From Verrucomicrobiota bacterium (GTDB lineage: Bacteria > Verrucomicrobiota > Verrucomicrobiia > Verrucomicrobiales > Akkermansiaceae), in NCBI GenBank assembly GCA_016871685.1, contig VHCM01000011.1, forward strand, positions 1 through 35,513: a stretch of DNA of 35,513 nucleotides, read 5' to 3'. This document shows, piece by piece, positions 7,967 through 20,269 of the stretch. Under the pieces are notes generated by a model, which worked only from the letters and a program-made list of their open reading frames with translations, ran no database searches and had not been told where the DNA came from. Made by a program: the position numbers and the translations under genes. Positions within the stretch are counted from its first letter, which is position 1; the number at the start of each line of letters is the position of its first letter.

Positions 7967-8401
7967 TCACCGCGTCTTCAATCGCTCCACTGCCTCGACC
8001 AGTCGTTTGCGGGCTTCGGCGAGTTGCGATTCCAACTCGCGGATGCGGCGGTCGCGCGCGCGCACCGCATCCTCCCATTCCGCAAGCCGCGAGCGGGCGG
8101 TGTCGAGTTCGGCGCGCAGCGCGCCCACTTCGCCGTCGCGTTCGGCCAATCCGCGCGCCGATTCCTCGGCCGACCGCTGGGTCGAGCCGACCGCATCCTT
8201 GAGCACGGCGATGTCGCGCTCGAGCGCCGCACGGCGGGTCGCCTCGGCGTCGGCCAGCGCCCTTGCCTCGGCCAATCCGGCGCGCAGGCGGTCGGCCTGC
8301 AGATCGGCCTCGCGCTCGCGCAGCCACTGCACGACCACCCACGCGCCGAGCACGAGGCAGCCGACCGCATTGAGCATCGTGAGGAATCGCGGACTGTTCA
8401 T
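7967..8401 (-). CDS. Membrane-anchored coiled-coil protein of the TonB operon
   Basis: 144 residues: one N-terminal membrane segment (LNAVGCLVLGAWVVVQWL), then an Ala/Arg/Glu/Leu-rich stretch with heptad character to the C-terminus, predicted to be a long coiled coil. I see no catalytic motif. The start codon directly follows the exbD stop (TGA then ATG, no gap), so the two are almost certainly co-translated. It is the fifth and last gene of the receptor-tonB-exbB-exbD operon and may be a structural or scaffolding partner of the ExbBD motor. That role is inferred from position only. Confidence 0.75.
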   Translation of the reverse strand: MNSPRFLTMLNAVGCLVLGAWVVVQWLREREADLQADRLRAGLAEARALADAEATRRAALERDIAVLKDAVGSTQRSAEESARGLAERDGEVGALRAELDTARSRLAEWEDAVRARDRRIRELESQLAEARKRLVEAVERLKTR

Positions 8402-8815
8402 TCAATCCTCGGTTTCGAACTGGATCCGCGACACGCCGGCGGCGCGCACGGCGTTGAGCACGCCGAGCACCTGCTTGTGGCGCGCGTTTTCATCGGCGGA
8501 AATCATCACCCGGGTGGCGGCATCCGCACCGGCCGCCCGCAGGCGCGCGGTGATTTCCGACAGCGTGACCACCGCGCCCTCCCAGGTCGTGACGCCATTC
8601 GCATCGATCGCGATCTGGTACGGTGGCTCGCTGGTGTCGGCCACGGCGGTCGACGCCTCGGGCAAATCGAGCGGCACCCGCTTCATGTGCGTCATGCTCA
8701 GACTCACCAGCATGAACGCCGCGAGCAGGAAGAACATGATGTCGATGAGCGGGATGACCTCGATGCGGGCCTCGTCGCCTTCGTCGTCGGCAGGGCTGTG
8801 GAGATTGACGGGCAT
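8402..8815 (-). CDS. exbD: ExbD-like biopolymer transport protein
   Basis: 137 residues. The short cytoplasmic N-terminus is followed by the membrane helix IEVIPLIDIMFFLLAAFML, which contains the conserved proton-path Asp (PLIDIMFFLL), and then a periplasmic domain (IAIDANGVTTWEG, RVMISADENARHKQVLGVL). Together with ExbB it forms the proton-driven motor that energises TonB. I chose the ATG at 8815 (MPVNLHSP); a GTG at 8839 is in frame. It lies 76 bp after exbB and is directly coupled to the coiled-coil gene. Confidence 0.9.
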   Translation of the reverse strand: MPVNLHSPADDEGDEARIEVIPLIDIMFFLLAAFMLVSLSMTHMKRVPLDLPEASTAVADTSEPPYQIAIDANGVTTWEGAVVTLSEITARLRAAGADAATRVMISADENARHKQVLGVLNAVRAAGVSRIQFETED

Positions 8816-8891
8816 GAAGGAGGAAAAGAGGAAGTGCACAGGTCACGCGACCCGCATCCGGGACCATTCGATGAAAACGAGCCGCGTCATC

Positions 8892-9578
8892 TTACTCTTG
8901 CGTCTTGGGTCTTGAAGCGAAGCGTTCTTGCGTCTCCAGGGCAAACCCCTCGAGGTCGTGTCCGTGTTCCTTGGCGGATTTCACCAGCAGTTCGCTGTGG
9001 TTGATCCAGCGCTCGAACGATCCGCGCAGCACCGAGACGCGTTTGCGGAAGAAATTGTAGGGCAGCAGGCAGAGGATGGCGATGCCGATGCCCGCCGCGG
9101 TGGCGATCAGCGCCTCGGCGATCCCGCCGGAGACTTTTTCCGCGGCGAGCTGCTCGTCGCCGACAAATGAGAACGAGCCCATGATGCCGACCACCGTACC
9201 GAACAAGCCGAGCAGTGGTGCCAGGGTGATCATGGTGCTGATCACCCACATGCGTGCCTCGGATTTCTCGATCCACTGCATCGCGTGCAGCTGCATCGAG
9301 GCGAGCATCGAGGTGTGCGCGTGGCCGATGCCTGCGGCGAGATTGGCGAGGTAGGGATCGTCCGCATCGCGTGTGAGCTCCCATGCCCGGCGGAAATCGC
9401 CGGTTCCCAGCGCCTCCCTTGCCTGCTCCTGGTGCTCCGGTCGCATCCGCGAGCGCAGGCGCAGCCACCAGACCACGCGGTCGAGGATCACACACAAGGC
9501 AAGGAAGAAGGTGGCGAGAATGGGCCACATGACCCAACCGCCCTCGATGAAGGTGTCGACCACGATGTTGGCAAGCAT
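8892..9578 (-). CDS. exbB: ExbB/TolQ-like proton channel protein
   Basis: About 228 residues with three membrane segments: WVMWPILATFFLALCVILD near the N-terminus, then STMITLAPLLGLFGTVVGIM and ALIATAAGIGIAILCLLPY, the paired conserved MotA/TolQ/ExbB helices. I use the ATG at 9578 because the frame upstream lacks family character and overlaps the end of tonB. The operon context (tonB upstream, exbD downstream) favours ExbB over TolQ. Confidence 0.92.
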   Translation of the reverse strand: MLANIVVDTFIEGGWVMWPILATFFLALCVILDRVVWWLRLRSRMRPEHQEQAREALGTGDFRRAWELTRDADDPYLANLAAGIGHAHTSMLASMQLHAMQWIEKSEARMWVISTMITLAPLLGLFGTVVGIMGSFSFVGDEQLAAEKVSGGIAEALIATAAGIGIAILCLLPYNFFRKRVSVLRGSFERWINHSELLVKSAKEHGHDLEGFALETQERFASRPKTQE

Positions 9579-9628
9579 GAGGAACAGGGACAGATGTGGA
9601 TGAAGAGAACAAACCCCGCGCGATCGGA

Positions 9629-10420
9629 TCAGCGCAACTCGAAGACGATCGGCCGCTGCAGCTTCATGACCCCTCCGGGCGGAAATTTCCAGCGCCGAAC
9701 GGTTTTCACCGCTTCTTCGTTGAGCAAGGGCCACGGCGACGGCTGCTTTGCAAACGCCGAGACCACCCGGCCGTCCGTGTCGATCGTGAACTCGACGAGC
9801 ACCGTGCCCGTCTGACCGCCCCGCCGCGCCGCATCGGGATAGCGCGGGACCGGCATGCGGCCGGATGCGAGTCGCGCGGATGCATCGCCGCCGCCGCCAC
9901 CACGGCCAGCCCCGATCGAGGCACCGGTGGAGGCACCTGATCGTCCCGCGGGCGCGGATGACCTTGCGGCACTGGCCCGCGTCGTGGGCTTGGCAGCGGC
10001 AACGGGCTCCGCTGCCGCACGCGGCAGCGGCAACGACGGCACTTCGGGCAATGGCAACAATCCGGAGGCATCAGCCAACTCGGATGGAGACGACCAATCC
10101 TCGGTCGATGGCGATGCGGGCAGCCCTTCAGGCCGGACCACCTCACCCGCATCGCCTGATGGCGCATCCATCACGATGTCGGTGAGCACGATCGGAGGGG
10201 GCACCACCTCTGCAGCAGGGGCCGGCATGGCTTGCCACGGCTTGACCGTCTGCACCACCGCGCACACACCGGCAAGGCTGACCCATCCGGCCAGCGTGAC
10301 GATCTGGACCGCGTGCAAGGTTCCGCTCATCGCATCTGCGGTGCGCGAAGGATCTGCAGCCGCAGCACCAACGTGCATCGGAACCAGGGGAAACGCAATT
10401 GCCGGGTGCATGGTCGACAT
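9629..10420 (-). CDS. tonB: TonB-family energy transducer
   Basis: 263 residues: a cytoplasmic N-terminus, one membrane anchor at about residues 36-58 (VQIVTLAGWVSLAGVCAVVQ), a Pro/Ala/Ser-rich periplasmic linker containing a run of glycines, and a C-terminal TonB domain (PRYPDAARRGGQTGTVLVEF, TDGRVVSA, AVKTVRRWKFPPG). It transmits ExbBD motor force to outer-membrane receptors. The ATG at 10420 lies 3 nt after the receptor stop codon, so the two genes are translationally close. Confidence 0.93.
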   Translation of the reverse strand: MSTMHPAIAFPLVPMHVGAAAADPSRTADAMSGTLHAVQIVTLAGWVSLAGVCAVVQTVKPWQAMPAPAAEVVPPPIVLTDIVMDAPSGDAGEVVRPEGLPASPSTEDWSSPSELADASGLLPLPEVPSLPLPRAAAEPVAAAKPTTRASAARSSAPAGRSGASTGASIGAGRGGGGGDASARLASGRMPVPRYPDAARRGGQTGTVLVEFTIDTDGRVVSAFAKQPSPWPLLNEEAVKTVRRWKFPPGGVMKLQRPIVFELR

Positions 10421-10423
10421 CGT

Positions 10424-12697
10424 TCAGAATTCCAATTCGAAGCCCGCGAAGATCATGCGCGGCGCGTTGGCGCGCGCACCGAGCGGGGCACGGCTGATGA
10501 TTTTCCGGGTGTCGAAGACGTTTTGAACTCCCGCCACCAGCTTGAGATCCGACTTGAGCTGGTAGTGGCCCGTCAGATCCACTAGGAACAAGGAATCGAT
10601 CTCACCATCGATGGCGGTGGGATCGTCCGCGGTGCCGTCGTCCTTGAGCCGCGGATCCCCATTGTAACCCGTGCCCCAGGATGATGAAGCGAAGCTGGTG
10701 TCGAGATTCACGGACCACCGCTCCGCGTCGAGCGAAACCCCGGCGGCGAGCTTCCATTCCGGAATGTAGGGAATCTCATTGCCATCCACGGCACCCGCGA
10801 ACAAACCGGCGCCATTGCCCAACCTGCTGCCGCTCATGCCGACGAATTCGGCGTTGGTGTAGGTAGCGCTCAGATAGACCGGCAAACCATAGGTCCATCC
10901 CCGGGCATTGCCGAAATCGTACTCCACCATGCTTTCCAAACCCATGCTCTCCGCCGAGCCGCCGTTCTTGCTGGCGGTCAGCCCACCACCTCCCATGCCC
11001 ACTTCAGGCGCGATCAGGTTGTCGTAGTCGGTGAAGAACGCGACCCACTCGGAACGGAACGCCTCGTTCCGATAACGGTATCCCAATTCATAGCCGAGGC
11101 TTTCCTCGCTTTGGGTGCCGCCGAGGTATCCCGCGGGATTCGCGGGCGAGGCACCGAGATACACGCCGCCGAAGAGCGAGTGGGAAGCGTCGAAATCATA
11201 AGTCGCGCCCAGACCACCCATCACCAGATGCTCGTCGGCGGATCGGTGGACTCCCGTGCCGGTCGTGTTGCCGACATCGAGATGCTCGTAGCGCACCCCG
11301 GGGCGCAGGGTGAAGGCACCCATCTTCATTTCATCCTCAATATAAAGCGCCTTGGCAAAGGTCTCGCTCAGGCCGGCCGAAGTCTTCGCCTGCCGATCGG
11401 CCGCAGCGAAGGTGCCGTCACCATTCGACTTGTGGAAGATCTGCTGGTTGGTGCCGCCCGCGCGGTCGTAGTGCAGGCGCAAACCAACCGCGAGCTCATG
11501 CCCGATGCCGCGGGTTTCAAATCCGATGTTCGCCTGATTCTGCCAGCCATACGCTTCGTGATCGCGGAACGCATCGCGGCGGAAGATCCGCCCGGCGCCG
11601 AAGCCCTGCAGCACCGCGAGCGATGGCGCGTGCATCAGGGCCTGACCCACATTCGTGCGCAGTCCGGCACCGCTCAGCCCGTCGAGCTTGTCCCAGTTTC
11701 TCTTGAACGAATTGAAGTAGGCCGCCGACTCGAAACGCAGGGTGTCGCTGGGCGCGCCAACCCATTTCAGATACGTCCGCCATTGCTCGGCGTCGTGATG
11801 ATCGAATTGCGATGCCGCGTAGCGGCGGTCGGGATCGTCGCGCAAGTCCCGCACGGTGATGCCCGCATAGGATTCATTCGCCTCGAAATCCGTGTGGCCG
11901 ACCTTCAGCTCGAAGCGCTGATCGAGCACGGTTTCGGGCTGCCACGCCAGCTTGAGCATCGGCTCGACCAGATCGAAACCCGTGTCGGCAGAACTGCCGT
12001 CGATGTCGCGATAGCCGTCGCTGAACTGGCTGTGCATCTCCAACAGATAACCCACCGTGCCGGCATCGGTGGCGACCGTCCCACCATACGAGGTCTGGTT
12101 GAAGAAGGTGTTCCAACTGCCGTAGGTCGCGCGGGTGAAAAACCGCTTGTCGTCCTTGCCCGGAATCGGAGTCGACAAATAATTCACCACACCGCCGGTG
12201 GTGTGCGGACCATACCTCACCTGGCTCGACCCTTTCAAAAACTCGATCGCCGACATCCGCGCGGCCTTCGGCGAATAGTACGCCGCGGGCGCGGCATAGG
12301 TCGAGGGAGCCGTCAGGATGCCGTCCTCCATCAAGGTCACTTTCTCACTGCGGTTGCCATTCACCCCGCGCAGCGAAAGATTCGGGAAATTACCAAACCC
12401 ATCCTCGTCGCGCACAAAGACGGAGGGCACCTTCGCCGCAATCTGCGCGATGTTGGTGTAGCCGCGCTCGCGAAACTCCCCGGCCTCAATCACCGCCGCC
12501 GACCCCGGCAGCTCGACCACTTCCTCGCGAGCCCCCACCACCTTCATCGGCTCCAAGGTCCGATACACGTCTTGGGCCGATGCCACCACCGCCAAAGCAC
12601 CACCCAAACCCGCCCACAACCACCAGCCCCACCTCAAATTCATCACATCTCTCGGTGTCTTCATGATTCGTTTCGTCCCCTTCTTTTCAGGATTCAT
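10424..12697 (-). CDS. TonB-dependent outer-membrane receptor (FecA-like)
   Basis: About 757 residues. A signal peptide (WWLWAGLGGALAVVASAQ) precedes a TonB-box-like LEPMKVVG segment. The plug domain follows, with FecA-like signatures PSVFVRDEDGFGNFPNLSLRG and FLKGSSQVRYGPHTTGGVVN, and then a long 22-strand-type barrel ending in an aromatic-terminated strand (MIFAGFELEF). The family imports ferric siderophores or citrate, and sometimes other ligands. There is no FecR-interaction N-terminal extension. In-frame ATGs at 12697, 12664 and 12643 all keep the signal peptide; ribosome-site evidence does not separate them. A Fur-like dyad lies 16 bp upstream of the first. It heads the TonB operon, so iron-regulated uptake is the best reading. 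Confidence 0.93.
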   Translation of the reverse strand: MNPEKKGTKRIMKTPRDVMNLRWGWWLWAGLGGALAVVASAQDVYRTLEPMKVVGAREEVVELPGSAAVIEAGEFRERGYTNIAQIAAKVPSVFVRDEDGFGNFPNLSLRGVNGNRSEKVTLMEDGILTAPSTYAAPAAYYSPKAARMSAIEFLKGSSQVRYGPHTTGGVVNYLSTPIPGKDDKRFFTRATYGSWNTFFNQTSYGGTVATDAGTVGYLLEMHSQFSDGYRDIDGSSADTGFDLVEPMLKLAWQPETVLDQRFELKVGHTDFEANESYAGITVRDLRDDPDRRYAASQFDHHDAEQWRTYLKWVGAPSDTLRFESAAYFNSFKRNWDKLDGLSGAGLRTNVGQALMHAPSLAVLQGFGAGRIFRRDAFRDHEAYGWQNQANIGFETRGIGHELAVGLRLHYDRAGGTNQQIFHKSNGDGTFAAADRQAKTSAGLSETFAKALYIEDEMKMGAFTLRPGVRYEHLDVGNTTGTGVHRSADEHLVMGGLGATYDFDASHSLFGGVYLGASPANPAGYLGGTQSEESLGYELGYRYRNEAFRSEWVAFFTDYDNLIAPEVGMGGGGLTASKNGGSAESMGLESMVEYDFGNARGWTYGLPVYLSATYTNAEFVGMSGSRLGNGAGLFAGAVDGNEIPYIPEWKLAAGVSLDAERWSVNLDTSFASSSWGTGYNGDPRLKDDGTADDPTAIDGEIDSLFLVDLTGHYQLKSDLKLVAGVQNVFDTRKIISRAPLGARANAPRMIFAGFELEF

Positions 12698-12712
12698 GGC
12701 TTCTGCAAATTC

Positions 12713-12735
12713 TTGCTATTGAGACTCAGTCGCAG
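12713..12735 (-). promoter_or_regulatory. Candidate Fur box upstream of the TonB-dependent receptor
   Basis: An imperfect 23-bp dyad with arms TTGCTATTGAG (12713-12723) and CTCAGTCGCAG (12725-12735) around a central A; 8 of 11 positions are complementary. The core TTGAGACTCA closely resembles the GAGACTC-centred Fur sites known in proteobacteria. It lies just upstream of the receptor start on the minus strand, where Fe-Fur would block the promoter. Fur binding is inferred, not shown. Confidence 0.6.
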
Positions 12736-12874
12736 AAATGACGGGGGTGAAAACATCAGGTGGTACCGGGGGTGTCAACCCGAATTGACGCCATTTCATT
12801 AAAATGTGACCTGCCCTTGCCGATTTCCGCCCTTGCGCCCTTCCGCCCTTGGTCCGCACTCTGCGGCCTTCCCC

Positions 12875-14719
12875 TCACGCTCCGCCGGGCATTGGCCTGC
12901 GCCCGCTCAGTTCGATGGCGTTGGCGAATTTTCGCCAGACGTCGGCGAGCGCGGGATCGGCGGCGATTTGGCGCAGCGTCCAGGGCAAACGGAAGCTCCA
13001 GTTGTGCGGACCGCTGGTGCCCGGGTGATTGATGCGTTGGTCGAGACCGAAGAGCGAGGTGATCATCAGCGAGACGCGGCGGGAGCGGCAGTCGAGCAGG
13101 GCTTTGATCAGGCGCAGGCGGACGCCCTCGCTGAAGGGTGGCCAGCTGCCGACGCCGCGGATCGGGATGCCCGCGAATTCGGACAGCACGCGCAGCGCGT
13201 GTCTGGCGCCATCGGCCTGCCACCAACTCGACTCGTCGGGATGCTCTTCGTGTCGGCGGATCGTCGCGATGCAACCGCGCCAGATCGCGCACACCGGATC
13301 GTGGTCGTGGGTCGAGTACGCGGCGAACGAGAGCTCGGGAAAGCAGGAGCCCGGCGCGGGATGACCCTCCGCCCCGCAGTCCCAGTGCGGAATCCGGTAG
13401 CCGGCGATGCCGAGGCGCTCGAGATGGGGTCGGACGTAATCGGGCACCCAGCCGAGATCCTCGGCGATCACTTCGGCATCGCCGGCCGCGTCGAGCAGCG
13501 CGCGCAGGCGGCGATCGCCATCGGCGAGGTTGGCGGTGCGGTGTTCGTCGGTATCGTCGGGCCGGGGAAACCACTGCGGCAGACGGCCGCCGGTGATCGC
13601 CGCCGCCTGCCCGGCATCGAGCCCGACGAATTCGTGATTGCGTTCGGGCCGCCACGGAAAGGCATAGATCCGGTAAAATCCCAAGATGTGATCCAGGCGA
13701 AACAGGTGAAACCAGGTGGTGAGCCTCTCGATGCGCGATTTCCACCATTGGAAACCGTCCGCCTCCATCCGGTCCCAGCGGTAGAGCGGAATGCCCCAGT
13801 TCTGACCCCACTCGCGGAAAAACGGATCCTGCTGGCTGATGCCTTCCGACGGCGATCCGCCGCACCAGTCGAGATGGAACAAATCGCGATGAAAGAACAC
13901 GTCGCACGAATGCCAGCTCACCCCGATCGGCACATCGCCCATGAGCTTCACGCCGCGCTCGTCGGCGTGTCGGCGGAGCGCGTGCCATTCGCGAAAACAC
14001 AACCACTGGACGAAAGCGTAATAGCCGAGCCGGTAGTCGACCACCGCCGCATCCTCACGTCGCAGTTGCGCGAGATGCGAGCGCAGGCCATCCGGAGTGC
14101 GCGAATGCTCGGGCCATCGGTCCCACGGACAATCCTCGCCGTGCAGTTCCATCGAATAACGGAACATCGCGTAATCCTCGAGCCAGCCGCGCTCGGCATC
14201 GCGGAACCGCGCGAAGTCCGCGACCAGCTCTTGTGGTGCCTCGTCGAAGCGCGCCCACGCCAACTCGAGCAGGCGCCGCTTCACCGGACGCACCGCCGCG
14301 TAATCCACCGACGGCGCGTCGGCCGCACGGCCGAGCTGCACCCGCGCGCGATCGAAGTCCGCCAATCCCAACCACGGCAGCGTCTCGCGGTCGAGCGGCA
14401 GATGAATCGGATCGAGCGCATGCGAGGAAATCGCGCTGTACGGACTCTCGTCCGCGCCGTGCTCGTGGATCGGCAGCAACTGGATGAACCCGACGCCGTG
14501 ATCGGCCGACCAATCGATCCACTCGCGCAGGCCGCGCGTGTCGCCAATGCCGAAGTCGCCTTCGCGACGTGTGGAAAAAACGGGCAGCAGGATGCCGGCA
14601 GCACGCGCGGAACGGGATGACACGGACGTCAGCATGACAGCCGACGCGATGCCGACAACGCCGAAATCACGGAATGCCTCCGTGAAAGGCACGGGCCACC
14701 GGGAGCGATGAGCGGTCAT
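12875..14719 (-). CDS. malQ: 4-alpha-glucanotransferase (GH77, amylomaltase)
   Basis: Transfers glucan segments between malto-oligosaccharides, releasing glucose, in cytoplasmic maltodextrin metabolism. GH77 signatures are present: GILLPVFSTRREGDFGIGD near the N-terminus, ISSHALDPIHL, LMGDVPIGVSW, nucleophile Asp343 in LFRLDHILGF, acid/base Glu420 in VIAEDLG, and the third acidic residue in YSTHDHDP. The first ATG (14719) overlaps the sigma-factor stop as ATGA and gives 614 residues. The internal ATG at 14635 gives 586 residues starting right before the recognisable domain and may be the real start. The amylase and sugar transporter 9 kb away would supply its substrate. Confidence 0.92.
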   Translation of the reverse strand: MTAHRSRWPVPFTEAFRDFGVVGIASAVMLTSVSSRSARAAGILLPVFSTRREGDFGIGDTRGLREWIDWSADHGVGFIQLLPIHEHGADESPYSAISSHALDPIHLPLDRETLPWLGLADFDRARVQLGRAADAPSVDYAAVRPVKRRLLELAWARFDEAPQELVADFARFRDAERGWLEDYAMFRYSMELHGEDCPWDRWPEHSRTPDGLRSHLAQLRREDAAVVDYRLGYYAFVQWLCFREWHALRRHADERGVKLMGDVPIGVSWHSCDVFFHRDLFHLDWCGGSPSEGISQQDPFFREWGQNWGIPLYRWDRMEADGFQWWKSRIERLTTWFHLFRLDHILGFYRIYAFPWRPERNHEFVGLDAGQAAAITGGRLPQWFPRPDDTDEHRTANLADGDRRLRALLDAAGDAEVIAEDLGWVPDYVRPHLERLGIAGYRIPHWDCGAEGHPAPGSCFPELSFAAYSTHDHDPVCAIWRGCIATIRRHEEHPDESSWWQADGARHALRVLSEFAGIPIRGVGSWPPFSEGVRLRLIKALLDCRSRRVSLMITSLFGLDQRINHPGTSGPHNWSFRLPWTLRQIAADPALADVWRKFANAIELSGRRPMPGGA

Positions 14720-15300
14720 CCATCAAGATACGCCGCCAGCGACTCGCGCAGCGACGCGCGCGCGCGGAACAACAGGCTCTTCACCGCGGGCACCGACAAC
14801 TGCATCACCTTGCCGATCTCCTCGTACGACAGGTCGTCGTAGCGCCTCAGCACCACCGCCATGCGCTGCGCCTCGGGCAGCGCGGCAATCGCGGCATCCA
14901 CCGAACGCCGCAACTCGTCTTCCAGCACACCGGCGTCGGGCCGTCGGCGCGGGTCGTCCTCGATCTCACGCTGACGATGACCTTCTTTCTGATCATCGGC
15001 GGAAACCTCCCGTCTGCGCGCGCGGCGTCGCGTTTCGTTGAAGACGAGATTGCGCGTGATCGTGAGCAGCCAGGTCGTGAACTTCGCACCCGGCCGATAG
15101 GTCCGCGCATGACGCCAGACCCTCAGGAACACCTGTTGGGCGATGTCGTGGGCCTCATCGGCGTCGCCCAGCATCTTCGCTACCGTGCCCACCACCCGGT
15201 CTTGATGCCTCATCACGAGTTCGCGAAACGCCGACTCGTCACCACGGCCGATAAGCCGCATCAACTGGTGATCCGTCGCGTCGTCGGCCGCGTCAGGCAT
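14716..15300 (-). CDS. ECF-type RNA polymerase sigma factor
   Basis: 194 residues. Sigma region 2 (FRELVMRHQDRVVGTVAKML, AHDIAQQVFLRVWRHA, FTTWLLTITRNLVFNETRRR) and region 4 (ALPEAQRMAVVLRRYDDLSY, EEIGKVMQLSVPAVKSLLFR) are both clear, with nothing between but a charged linker, as in ECF (RpoE-like) factors. The start is well supported: AAGGAG at 15307-15312 lies 6 nt before the ATG, one of very few strong ribosome sites in the window. No anti-sigma gene is adjacent. Its stop overlaps the first possible malQ start. Confidence 0.9.
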   Translation of the reverse strand: MPDAADDATDHQLMRLIGRGDESAFRELVMRHQDRVVGTVAKMLGDADEAHDIAQQVFLRVWRHARTYRPGAKFTTWLLTITRNLVFNETRRRARRREVSADDQKEGHRQREIEDDPRRRPDAGVLEDELRRSVDAAIAALPEAQRMAVVLRRYDDLSYEEIGKVMQLSVPAVKSLLFRARASLRESLAAYLDG

Positions 15301-15526
15301 TTCCTGCTCCTTCATCGGATCCATGGCCGACCTGCCGCGCAGCCGGGGCCATGAGGATAGAACCCGCGCATCCGGCGAAAGTCGCGCCAAACCGGACGCT
15401 ATCGCATCGCGCCCCGGCCTGGGAATCCGGAATCCGCGCATCTCGAGGTCAGAGCATTCTTTTTTGCGAAACCGCTCTTGTCGATCCAGCGATCCCCGTC
15501 CTAGCCTCGCCCAACCTTCCTCTTGC

Positions 15527-17922
<2,396 letters not shown>

Positions 17923-17958
17923 AGGGCGCGCAACAAGCACCAGGAAATGCGCGAAGCG

Positions 17959-17985
17959 CCGGGGAGCGTTGGCATCCTTACCGGC
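17959..17985 (+). repeat. GGCATCCT-type hairpin repeat, copy 1
   Basis: Begins CCGGGGAGCGTTGGCATCCT and ends CCGGC, so its ends can pair (GCCGG/CCGGC). The first 20 bases match 18101-18120 with one substitution. Confidence 0.65.
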
Positions 17986-18028
17986 AACGCACCGTTTCCC
18001 GCGGGGCGGGTAAAAGAAACGCGAAAAA

Positions 18029-18046
18029 AGTGCCGAGTGAGAAGTG
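18029..18046 (+). repeat. 18-nt exact repeat, copy 1
   Basis: AGTGCCGAGTGAGAAGTG is identical to 18179-18196 in the same orientation. It overlaps the start of the longer dispersed unit. Confidence 0.7.
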
Positions 18047-18097
18047 GATGAAGAGAGATTGGTGATTGGTGATTAGGGAAGAGGATCGAGGCGCGCG
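18034..18097 (+). repeat. Dispersed repeat, partner of 7893-7964
   Basis: Starts CGAGTGAGAAGTGGATGAAG, continues through GGTGATTGGTGATTAGGG and ends GCGCGCG. It aligns in inverted orientation with 7893-7964, differing by a few substitutions and one 8-nt indel. Confidence 0.8.
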
Positions 18098-18100
18098 GAG

Positions 18101-18126
18101 CCGGGGAGCGTCGGCATCCTGCCGGC
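18101..18126 (+). repeat. GGCATCCT-type hairpin repeat, copy 2
   Basis: CCGGGGAGCGTCGGCATCCT then GCCGGC; near-identical to 17959-17985 with one substitution and a 1-nt length difference near the end. Confidence 0.65.
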
Positions 18127-18178
18127 CTCGCCGCGCGTCCCGCGTGGCGGTTGATGGGATCGTAAATGAAAATGAACA

Positions 18179-18196
18179 GTGCCGAGTGAGAAGTGA
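18179..18196 (+). repeat. 18-nt exact repeat, copy 2
   Basis: Identical to 18029-18046. The two sequences diverge immediately after the shared 18 bases. Confidence 0.7.
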
Positions 18197-18399
18197 AGAA
18201 GAAAGGAGATGAGTGAGTGGTCATCGGTCATCAGAGGACAAGGGACGCAGGCAGAGGGCAGAGGGCGAGTTCTTCCTCTTCTCTTGAAACTGACCACTTG
18301 AACCTTGAAACTCGGTCCTCTGATTTCACAGTTTCAGCGTTTCAGCATGTCAGCTTTTACTCTCCTCGCTCCTTGAGACGACCCACACGTTTCACCCGA

Positions 18400-20166
<1,767 letters not shown>

Positions 20167-20269
20167 GACAGGATGAATCCTGCCCACAGCGGGCGGCGGA
20201 CCACAAGACGCTTTTTCCCGATGGATTCGCTTCTTGCGCATCGGCACCGGAGTGCGATGGTGGTGCCCG

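Larger units (their letters stand above)
17923..18399. other. Repeat-rich spacer between convergent pyrG and ptsI
   Basis: 477 bases with no credible gene. It contains two copies of a CCGGGGAGCG...GGCATCCT hairpin unit (17959, 18101), a repeat of about 64 nt (18034-18097) whose inverted partner is at 7893-7964, an exact 18-nt repeat (18029 and 18179), and a purine-rich then TTGAAACT-rich low-complexity tract from about 18195 to 18370. No clear intrinsic terminator with a T-run was found. Confidence 0.65.

Noticed and set aside
7636-8202. Plus-strand open frame through the repeat spacer
   Set aside because: It runs across hairpin modules and antisense to the coiled-coil gene; composition is non-coding.
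11111-12802. Long plus-strand open frame opposite the TonB-dependent receptor
   Set aside because: It is a GC-driven antisense shadow: Arg/His/Gly-rich low-complexity translation, no family motifs, fully overlapping a convincing gene.
12806-14620. Long plus-strand open frame opposite malQ
   Set aside because: Antisense shadow of a clear GH77 gene; no recognisable domain.
17940-18200. CRISPR array
   Set aside because: The repeats are few, imperfect, of mixed types and irregularly spaced; no cas genes are in the window.
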